64,000 nt of DNA from assembly GCF_020905335.1 (NCBI RefSeq), contig NZ_JAJJMN010000001.1:124001-188000 (forward strand), written 5' to 3'. Under the pieces are notes generated by a model that saw only the letters and a program-made list of their open reading frames with translations, had not been told where the DNA came from and ran no database searches. Shown in pieces: positions 53,257-62,700 of the stretch. Both the position numbers and the translations under genes were made by a program. The DNA comes from Flavobacterium lipolyticum. Its GTDB lineage: Bacteria > Bacteroidota > Bacteroidia > Flavobacteriales > Flavobacteriaceae. The first letter of the stretch is position 1; every line of letters begins with the position of its first letter.

Positions 53257-53997
53257 TTGAGATATTTTATTCAATTTGCTTATAACGGAACTAATTATCA
53301 TGGCTGGCAATTTCAGCCCAATGCTTCTTCTGTTCAGGAAACTTTAAACAAAGCACTATCCATTTTATTGAACACTCCCATAAACGTTATGGGTGCCGGA
53401 AGAACGGATACCGGAGTTCATGCGGAAGAGATGTATGGACATTTTGATATTGAAAGCCCGCTGGATATTCCAAATTTAATACACAAACTCAACTCCTATT
53501 TACCCAAAGACATTGCTGTTTTTAATATTCTTCTCGTTCACAATGACGCTCATTGCCGATTTGATGCTACTAAAAGAACCTACGAATACCACATCAACAC
53601 GGTTAAAAACCCTTTTTTACAGGAATTGAGCTGGTATTTCAATCAAAAATTAGATGTAGATTTAATGAATGAAGCTGCAAAAATTCTACTGAATCATACC
53701 GACTTCCAATGCTTTTCAAAAGTAAATACCGATGTCAATACTTTTGATTGCACGATTTTTGAGGCGTATTGGAAACAAGAAAACAATAAACTAATTTTTA
53801 CCATCTCGGCCAATCGTTTTCTTAGAAATATGGTTCGCTCAATTGTTGGAACACTAGTAAATATCGGCTTGTATAAAATTTCTCTAACTGATTTTGAAAC
53901 AATCATCGCCAGCAAAAGCAGAGAAAAAGCCGGATTTTCGGTACCGGCACATGGATTGTATTTAACCGAAATTGACTACGATTACTTATCGCTGTAG
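53257..53997 (+). CDS. truA: tRNA pseudouridine(38-40) synthase, TTG start
   Basis: A 246-residue TruA. RYFIQFAYNGTNYHGWQFQPN at the N-terminus, and the catalytic Asp in VMGAGRTDTGVHAEEMYGHFD (about residue 53), are diagnostic; NRFLRNMVRSIVGTLVNIG (about 189-207) is a further family segment. It modifies uridines 38-40 of the tRNA anticodon arm. No ATG occurs before the conserved start; the first codon is TTG at 53257, and there is no clear ribosome site, as is usual in this phylum. The gene lies just after an octamer-repeat region. Confidence 0.93.
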   Translation: MRYFIQFAYNGTNYHGWQFQPNASSVQETLNKALSILLNTPINVMGAGRTDTGVHAEEMYGHFDIESPLDIPNLIHKLNSYLPKDIAVFNILLVHNDAHCRFDATKRTYEYHINTVKNPFLQELSWYFNQKLDVDLMNEAAKILLNHTDFQCFSKVNTDVNTFDCTIFEAYWKQENNKLIFTISANRFLRNMVRSIVGTLVNIGLYKISLTDFETIIASKSREKAGFSVPAHGLYLTEIDYDYLSL

Positions 53998-54060
53998 GCC
54001 ATAAGCCGTAAGCTGTAGGCTTTTGCCTAAAGCTTATTGCCTAAAGCTTAAAGCTTAAAA
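53998..54060. repeat. Short heptamer-like repeat between truA and the ABC exporter
   Basis: Units of the CCATAAG, CCGTAAG, CTGTAGG and TAAAGCT types in close succession, with an inverted pair AGCTTTAGGC-like. It is 60 bp long. Confidence 0.6.
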
Positions 54061-54067
54061 AAAATAA

Positions 54068-55822
54068 ATGAAAGCAAAAGCATTTGATACTGGATTATTC
54101 AAACGAATCTTAAAATATACCAAACCCTATAAATGGCGCTACTACGGCGTTATTATTTTTGCTGTATCTCTTTCTATTTTTGCAGCCCTTCGCCCCTATT
54201 TGCTAAAACAAACGGTCGACGGCTATATCAAGACACACGACAAAGAAGGTTTACTTCTTTATATCCTTTTAATGGGAGCGGTTCTTTTAATGGAAGTTTT
54301 CTCTCAGTTCTATTTCGTCTATTGGGCCAATTGGCTTGGACAGGATATCGTAAAAGACATTCGTACCAAACTTTTTAAACACATATTAAGTTTTAGAATG
54401 AAGTACTTTGACCTCGTTCCGGTGGGACAATTGGTCACAAGATCCGTTTCAGATATTGAATCGATTGCCCGTATTTTTAGCCAGGGACTTTTTATGATCA
54501 TTAGTGATTTAATGAAAATGCTTGTTGTCCTTATTTTCATGTTTTACATGAACTGGAAATTAACGTGGATCGTAGTCGTTGCCATGCCGATTCTGGTTTA
54601 CATCACCCGAATATTCCAACGTAAAATGCAGGTCGCTTTCGAAGAAGTCCGCACGCAAATTGCCAATATGAACTCTTTTGTACAGGAACGTGTTACAGGA
54701 ATGAAAATCGTACAGCTTTTCAATCGCGAACAAATTGAAGCTGATAATTTTAAAGAGATCAATAACAAACACAGAGTTGCCTGGATTAAAACTATTTTAT
54801 ACAACTCTATATTTTTCCCAATTGCCGATATTATCTCTTCTATTACGCTAGGAGTAGTTGTCGTTTATGGCGGATTCAAAATCCTGAACGGAGATCATTT
54901 TACAACTTTCGGGGATTTGTTTTCCTATACGATGTTTATCGGAATGCTGTTCAATCCATTACGCCAGATTGCAGATAAATTCAACGAGATGCAATTAGGA
55001 ATGATTGCTGCCAATCGTGTTTTTGACATCATCGATACTCAGGATCATATTCAGGATACCGGAACAATTGAAGCTCCAATTTTTGAAGGAAGTATTGAAT
55101 TTAAAGACGTCCGTTTCAGCTATATTCCGGAAGAAGAAGTTATAAAAGGAATTGATTTATCTGTCGCTTCAGGGCAAACTGTCGCTATTGTAGGCTCCAC
55201 CGGAGCAGGAAAATCGACTATAATTAATTTACTGAATCGCTTTTACGAAATCAACAGCGGTACGATTTGCATTGACGGTCATAATATCGAAAATTATACG
55301 CTGGCCTCGCTGCGAAAACAAATTGCAGTGGTTTTGCAGGATGTCTTTCTGTTTGCTGATACCATCTACAACAATATTACTTTACACAATCCCGAAATTA
55401 CACGTGATCAGGTTTTAGAGGCTGCTAAGAAAATTGGCGTGCACGATTTCATCATGAGTCTGCCGGATAATTATGATTTTGATGTAAAAGAACGAGGGGT
55501 TATGCTTTCGTCAGGACAGCGTCAGTTAATTGCTTTTTTAAGATCATATGTCAGTAATCCGAGTATTTTAATTCTGGATGAAGCAACGTCTTCAATAGAT
55601 ACCTATTCTGAAGAACTTATTCAGCGTGCTACCGAAACGATTACCAAAGGGAGAACTTCGATCATCATCGCACACCGATTGGCTACAATTGTAAATGCCG
55701 ACAAAATTGTTGTGATGGATAAAGGCTTAATTGTAGAACAAGGAACGCATCAGGAACTACTCCTTAAAACCGACGGTTATTACAAAAACCTGTACGACTC
55801 TCAATTTGCTGTAGCGAACTAG
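54068..55822 (+). CDS. ABC exporter with fused membrane and ATPase domains (MsbA-like)
   Basis: A 584-residue half-transporter, probably a homodimer. Six membrane segments lie in about 25-320. The ATPase domain (about 340-580) has Walker A GSTGAGKS (near residues 375-382), the Q-loop VVLQDVFLFA, the signature LSSGQRQ (second Gly of LSGGQ is Ser here), Walker B SILILDEATSSID (near 498-510) and the H-loop AHRLATI. It exports a lipid, drug or peptide. It starts 70 bp after truA and is followed by an HNH-like gene. Confidence 0.93.
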   Translation: MKAKAFDTGLFKRILKYTKPYKWRYYGVIIFAVSLSIFAALRPYLLKQTVDGYIKTHDKEGLLLYILLMGAVLLMEVFSQFYFVYWANWLGQDIVKDIRTKLFKHILSFRMKYFDLVPVGQLVTRSVSDIESIARIFSQGLFMIISDLMKMLVVLIFMFYMNWKLTWIVVVAMPILVYITRIFQRKMQVAFEEVRTQIANMNSFVQERVTGMKIVQLFNREQIEADNFKEINNKHRVAWIKTILYNSIFFPIADIISSITLGVVVVYGGFKILNGDHFTTFGDLFSYTMFIGMLFNPLRQIADKFNEMQLGMIAANRVFDIIDTQDHIQDTGTIEAPIFEGSIEFKDVRFSYIPEEEVIKGIDLSVASGQTVAIVGSTGAGKSTIINLLNRFYEINSGTICIDGHNIENYTLASLRKQIAVVLQDVFLFADTIYNNITLHNPEITRDQVLEAAKKIGVHDFIMSLPDNYDFDVKERGVMLSSGQRQLIAFLRSYVSNPSILILDEATSSIDTYSEELIQRATETITKGRTSIIIAHRLATIVNADKIVVMDKGLIVEQGTHQELLLKTDGYYKNLYDSQFAVAN

Positions 55823-55930
55823 ATTTTGAAATGCTAAAAAAGTTCTTAAAAAAGTTAAAATAGCGTTATAAGAATCATAAATCTGCTGATTCACAGACTT
55901 TAGGATAGCACTCTTCTTTTTTGAATTATT

Positions 55931-55938
55931 TATCTTTG
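55931..55938 (+). promoter_or_regulatory. Candidate -7 box for the HNH-like gene
   Basis: TATCTTTG matches TAnnTTTG. It lies inside the longer open frame that begins with TTG at 55921, which argues for the ATG at 55954 as the true start. Confidence 0.45.
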
Positions 55939-55953
55939 AGAGACAAAATTCAA

Positions 55954-56550
55954 ATGCAAAAGAAAATGCCACAAAATAGATTTTATCCAAACGAAGAATT
56001 CAAAGAAATAGAAATAAACGCCTCACTACAACTTAAATATGCTATTTCAAACAAAGGCCGATTAATTAGTTTTACAGATGAAATTCAAAACGGACGTATT
56101 CTAAAAGGCGGTTTAAGCGATGGTTATCCTACTTTTAGATTTAAGGTTAAAGATGATGACAAAATTGTCAACAAATATCTTTTTCTGTACAAATTAGTCG
56201 CTCATTATTTCATTCCTAAAGAATCAGAAGAACAAACTTATGTACTCCATCTGGATTACAACCGCAGCAACGATGATGTAAAAAATTTATGCTGGGCAAC
56301 AAAAACCGAAATGATGGCGCACAGCCGTAAGAGTCCGCATGTGATTCAGGCAAAAAAGAATCTGATCGAACACAATTTAAAAGCCGATGGACGAAAATTA
56401 ACGACCACCAAAGTGATGTTAATTAAAAAAATCCTCGCACGCCCGGAACAAAAAACACGTCTGAAAATGATTGCCAAACAATTTGGCGTTAGCGAAATGC
56501 AAATACGACGTATCGCCAGCGGTGAAAACTGGGGCCATATAAAGGTCTGA
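55954..56550 (+). CDS. HNH/NUMOD4-like DNA-binding protein
   Basis: A 198-residue protein. The start MQKKMPQNRFYPNEEFKEIEI leads to a NUMOD4-like beta region (KYAISNKGRLISF near 25-37; GYPTFRFKV) and an HNH-like segment VLHLDYNRSNDDVKNLCWATKTEMMAH (about 90-116) in which the first His and D/N residues are kept. A C-terminal HTH-like end (MIAKQFGVSEMQIRRIASGENWGHI) suggests DNA binding. The catalytic second His is not obvious, so it may be a regulator built from homing-endonuclease parts. Function is not known. It ends near the terminator GGAGC/GCTCC at 56588-56609. Confidence 0.7.
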   Translation: MQKKMPQNRFYPNEEFKEIEINASLQLKYAISNKGRLISFTDEIQNGRILKGGLSDGYPTFRFKVKDDDKIVNKYLFLYKLVAHYFIPKESEEQTYVLHLDYNRSNDDVKNLCWATKTEMMAHSRKSPHVIQAKKNLIEHNLKADGRKLTTTKVMLIKKILARPEQKTRLKMIAKQFGVSEMQIRRIASGENWGHIKV

Positions 56551-56585
56551 TACCTACAAAAATTCATTCTATTACCATCATTATC

Positions 56586-56616
56586 TGGAGCTTCTTAAAA
56601 GGGGCTCCATTTTTTT
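56586..56616 (+). terminator. Small terminator after the HNH-like gene
   Basis: TGGAGCTTCTTAAAAGGGGCTCCATTTTTTTT: GGAGC pairs with GCTCC around a short loop, followed by eight T. Confidence 0.65.
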
Positions 56617-56767
56617 TGCATAACTACCACCAAACAAATCTCTCATTTTTAAGTATTTAGAATATCTTCACTACAAAACATTAAAATTCAGAATCAAAAA
56701 AGGCAGAATAATAGGATTAATACTTTTATTAATTGTAAACTTGCATACCAAATTCAAAGATAATTTT

Positions 56768-59700
56768 ATGAAGAAAAAACTACTTATCTTACTGTGTTTA
56801 CTCAGTTTATCTGCTTTTGCACAAACTACTTTAATCCCTGATCAAAATTTCGAACAAAAACTAATCTCTCTCGGATTGGATACCGTTCTTGATGGAAAAG
56901 TGCTAACTTCAAACATTTCCTCTGTTACTTCTTTGGATATAAGTTCCAGTTCTATTAAAAGTCTTAGAGGCCTTCATGCTTTTACTAATCTTGAGACTTT
57001 AATTTGTTCCAACAATGAAATAATCGGTTTAGACTTTCCTAATAATCCTAAACTTTCTACTTTGATTTGTCATTCCAATAAAATACAAAGTTTAGATGTT
57101 AGTAAAAACCCCCGCCTGCAAAATTTAGACTGCCAATCCAATGAAATAAATTATTTGGATATATCCCAAAATACTTTTCTAACACAGTTAAATTGTTCTA
57201 AAAATAAACTGAGTTCTTTAAACACTTCTAAAAATTTAAGACTTAAGGGACTGTATTGTTCAGATAACATACTGAATTCTTTAAACCTTAGCGGCAATAC
57301 CTTACTTACTGAACTTAACTGCAATACTAACAGGATTAAAAGTCTTACTATTTCCGATAACACGGGTTTAATAGATTTATATTGCGAAAACAACCGAATA
57401 ACTACTTTGGATCTTTCTAAACAGAAAGAGCTTAAAAATGTTAATTTGAAGTCTAACGATCTTGTAAATCTCAATATAAAAAACGGCAACAATACATCCT
57501 TAAATGTCAATAATCTAAATTTAGCACACAATTCACAGTTGTTATGCATACAAGTTGATAATGTAATGTACTCCAGTATGAATTGGGAATACGTAAAGGA
57601 TCTTCAAACAAGTTATTCTACCGACTGCCCTACTTATACTGTAATACCTGATACTAATTTCGAAAATGCTCTTATTGCTTTAGGAATTGATTCAGGAACT
57701 CCCGACAGAAAAGTTTTAACTTCAAACGTTTCTACTGTAACTACACTAGATTTAGGGATTAATACAACTATTACAGATCTAACCGGAATACAAGACTTTA
57801 CAGCACTTCAGACTCTAATTTGTCGTGGAAATACAGGTCAGGTAATCAACGGAGGGAATGGAAAATTAAAAATTCTTGATATTTCTAAAAACGCAAACCT
57901 GACCACTCTGGATTGCTCCTATAACCAGCTTATAAATTTAGATGTCACCAAAAATCCTTTACTGGTTTCGTTAAAATGTAACATCAATAGATTTGATAAA
58001 ATTGATATTACTAAAAATGTCAATCTGGACTATCTTGATGTAAGCAGTAATTCTATTTTTCAACTTGACGTTTCCAAAATTCCAACTTTGCGTTACCTGA
58101 GAGCTGACAACACCAAACTTACCTCACTAGATGTTTCCTCTAATCCCGCAATGGTTGGATTATTTTGTAACAATTCGGATTTAAGAAGTTTGAACTTAAA
58201 AAATGGAAATAACCAATTAATTTCAGCACAAGATATAAACTTTAAGGGAAACCCAAATTTAAACTGTATTCAGGTCGACAATGCCGTAAATGCTACTGCA
58301 AACTGGTCTGCTTCCAAAGATGCCGCTACAAATTATTCAACCGAATGTCTAAATGATTCATTTACATTGATTCCCGACAGCAACTTTGAAAATGCACTTA
58401 TAACTTTAGGAATCGATGCTGGAGTTCCGGATGGAAAAATCCTGACTTCAAAAGTTTCTTCTGTCACGAAATTAGATTTAGGAACCAATACAACTATTAC
58501 AGATCTGACCGGAATACAAGATTTCAAAGCCCTTGAGTGGCTGGTTTGCAAAGGAAATACTGGTCGCGCAGGTGATGGTGGAAACGGAAAACTAAAAACA
58601 CTTGACGTCTCCAAAAATACAAATCTAACGATTCTTGAATGCTCTTTTAATCAACTTACCAATTTAGATGTAACGCATAACCCATTACTGCGTTCCTTAA
58701 GATGTAGTGTAAATAAATTAACAGCAATTGATGTTTCTCAAAACACAAAACTGGATGATCTTGATGTAGGCAGTAATCAAATTACTACGCTTGATGTCTC
58801 AAAAATTCCAACTTTACGTTTTCTGACTGCCGAATCTACTAAACTTACCACATTAGATCTTTCCTCTAATCCGGCACTGGTTGGATTATTTTGCAGAAGT
58901 TCCGATTTGACAAGTTTAAATCTAAGAAATGGTAAAAACCAATTAATTGTACCGCAGAGTATAACCTTTACCGGAAATCCAAATTTAACTTGTATACAGG
59001 TTGATGATGCAGCATTTTCTACTGCAAACTGGTCTGCCGCAAAAGATCCGGCAGCAAACTATTCAACCAACTGTTCGAATGGTTTATTTACACTAATTCC
59101 TGACAGTAATTTCGAAAGTGCCCTTATTTCCTTAGGAATTGATTCAGGTGTTCCGGACGGAAAAGTACTGACTTCAAACGTTTCTTCGGTGACAAAATTA
59201 GATTTAGGAACCAATGCAACCATTACTGATCTAACCGGAATTCAAGATTTTACAGCGCTTCAACGGTTAATTTGTCATGGGAATTTTGGACACATGGATA
59301 CAGGTGGAAATGGAAATTTGACTACTATTGACGTTACTAAAAACACAAAACTAACTGTTCTTGACATCTCGTACAATAAAATTACAGCTTTAGATGTATC
59401 TAAGAATCCGTTATTGATTTCATTAAAGTGCAGCGTAAATAAACTAACCAAAATCGACGTTTCTCAAAATATAAAACTGGATAATCTTGACATCAGCAAT
59501 AATTATATTACACAGCTTGACATTTCGAAAATTCCAACTTTACGTTACCTAAGCGCTGATTACACAAAACTTACATCACTGGATATTTCCTCTAATCCGG
59601 TAATGGTTGGGCTATCTTGTAACAATTCGACTTTAACAAGTTTAAATCTAAAAAATGGACAAAATCAATTGATTGCAGCGCAAAGCATAAACTTTAAGGA

Positions 59701-62700
59701 AAATCCAAACTTAACTTGTATTCAGGTTGATAATGCCGTAAATGCTACTGCAAACTGGTCTGCTGCAAAAGATGCTTCTGCCAATTACTCAAATGAATGT
59801 CAGACTGGTCCGTACACTCTTATTCCTGACAGCAGTTTCGAAAGTGCTCTTATTTCCTTAGGAATTGATTCAGGTGTTCCGGACGGAAAAGTACTGACTT
59901 CAAACGTTTCTTCGGTGACAAAATTAGATTTAGGAACCAATACTACTATTACAGATCTAACCGGAATACAAAGCTTTACAGCACTTCAACGGTTAATTTG
60001 TCGTGGGAATTTTGGCGGTGCAGGTAATGGAGGAAACGGAAAATTGACTACTGTTGATGTTTCTAAAAACACAAAATTGACTGTTCTTGATATCTCGTAC
60101 AATAAAATTACTGATTTAGATGTATCTAATAATCCCTTACTAATTTCATTAAAATGCAGCGTAAATAAACTAACCAAAATTGACGTTTCGCAAACTATAA
60201 AATTGGATAATCTTGACATTAGTAGTAATCATATTTCACAGCTTGATATTTCTAAAATTCCAACTTTACGCTATCTAAATACTGACTATACAAAACTTAT
60301 GGCATTAGATCTTTCCTCTAACCCAGCGTTAGTTGGATTACTATGTAATAATTCGGCTTTGATAAGTTTGAATCTAAAAAATGGACAAAACCAATTAATT
60401 GCAGCGCAAAGCATAAACTTTAAGGGAAATCCGGATTTAACTTGTATTCAGGTTGATGATGCGGTATTCTCTACTGCAAACTGGTCTGCCGCCAAAGATA
60501 CTATTGTCAATTATTCAAACGAATGTCCTACTAATCTGTATACACTAATTCCTGACAGTAATTTCGAAAAAGCTCTTATTACTTTAGGGATTGATTCAGG
60601 AATTCCTGACGGAAAAGTTTTGACTTCAAACGTTTCTTCTGTAACAAAATTAGATTTAGGAACCAATACAACCATTACAGATCTAACCGGAATACAGAAT
60701 TTTACTGCACTAAGACACCTAATTTGTCATGGGGATTCTGGTAATGCAAGTGCTGGAGGAAACGGAAAACTAAAAACACTCGATGTTTCAAAAAACATCA
60801 ACCTAACGGTTCTTGATTGCTCTAGTAACCAACTTACAAGTTTAGATGTAACTCATAATCCTTTATTACGTTCATTAATTTGCCGTGTAAATAAACTAAC
60901 CAAAATTGATGTTTCCAAAAACACAAAACTAAATGAATTTAATATAGACAGTAATAACATTACAGCCCTTAATGTCTCAGAAATTCCAACTTTAAGTGTC
61001 CTGAGTGCTAACTACACAAAACTTACGACATTAGATCTTTCCTCTAACCCAGCGTTAACTGGAATACTTTGTTACAATTCGGCTTTGACAAGTTTAAATC
61101 TAAAAAATGGACAAAACCAATTAATTGGATCGCAAAGCATTAGATTTAAAGGAAATCCAAATTTAGCCTGCATACAGGTTGATAATGTCGCTTACTCAAA
61201 TGCCTACTGGGGTGCCGCAAAAGATGCATTGGTAAATTATGCTAACGATTGTCCGTCAACCACTTTATATACTCTTATTCCGGATATTAACTTTGAAAAT
61301 AGATTAATTTCACTAGGAATTGATTCAGGGGTAGCCGATGGAAAAGTTTTAACTACAAAGATTAATACCGTAACAACTTTAGATGTTTCATCGTCAAACT
61401 TATCAAATCTGACAGGAATTGAAGGTTTTGTCGCCTTGAAAAAATTAGACTGTTTCAACAATCAATTAACCACTTTAAACTTATCCCAAAATACGGCATT
61501 AGAAATCGTAACCTGCCAATTGAATAAATTGTCAAATATAGATATCTCTAAAAATACTGCCTTGAACGAATTTACATGCAACAGAAATTCATTAACAACT
61601 TTAGACGTTTCTAACAATTCAAATTTAAGGCTTTTAGATTGTGGCGAAAACAAATTAACTAACCTAGACATTAGTAAAAACAGCTCCTTAGAAATTGTAT
61701 TCTGCCTTAAAAATGAATTGACCACTTTAGATTTTTCTAATAACCCTAAGTTAATTACCTTAAATTGCGATTATAATCTTCTGCAAACCCTCAATGTATC
61801 AGCAAATACTAATTTGGGCCTTTTGTCTTGTCATACCAATCAATTGGCAGCTTTAGATGTCTCAAAAAACCAATTATTAGAGACGGTATACTGCGGTGAA
61901 AATTTATTGAAGACTATAGACGTTACTAAAAACTTAAATTTAAAGGCCTTAGGTTGCCAAAAAAATCAATTAACAAATATTGATATTTCAAAAAATACTG
62001 GATTAGGCTATCTTAATTGTTCTAATAATCAACTAACAAACTTAGACGTAACCCAGAATCCCAATTTATCTTCGATACATTGCTATTTTAATCAATTAAA
62101 AACGGTAGATGTTTCTAAAAATACTGAATTGAAATTTTTTCAATGTTACTCTAACCAAATAACAAATCTTGATCTGTCAAAAAATCTAAAATTGATGGAA
62201 TTATTTTGTACTTCTAATAGATTAGAAAATTTAGATCTTTCAAATAATATTGGTCTAACCTATTTAAACTGTTCTTCTAATGCGTTAACAACTTTAAATA
62301 TGAAGAATGGAAAAAATACGATTATGAGCAATTACAATTTTGATCTTAAAAATAATCCAAAGCTTAGTTGTATTCAGGTTGATAACGCTTCATATTCTAC
62401 TATTAATTGGAGCAGCGCAAAAGATGCTACAGCAAATTACTCAAACGAATGCCAGAATGATTTATACACGCTTATTCCTGACAGCAATTTCGAAAACAAA
62501 TTGATTAAATTGGGAATTGATTCCGGAACTCCTGACGGAAGAGTATTAACCTCTAGTGTTAACACCGTAACGTCTTTAGATGTCTCCCTAAGCAATATTA
62601 CAGACTTGACAGGCCTAGAAGACTTTACCTCTTTGACATCATTAAAATGTCAAGCAAATTATACTTTAAAAGCTCTGGATGTTACAAAAAATATCCATTT

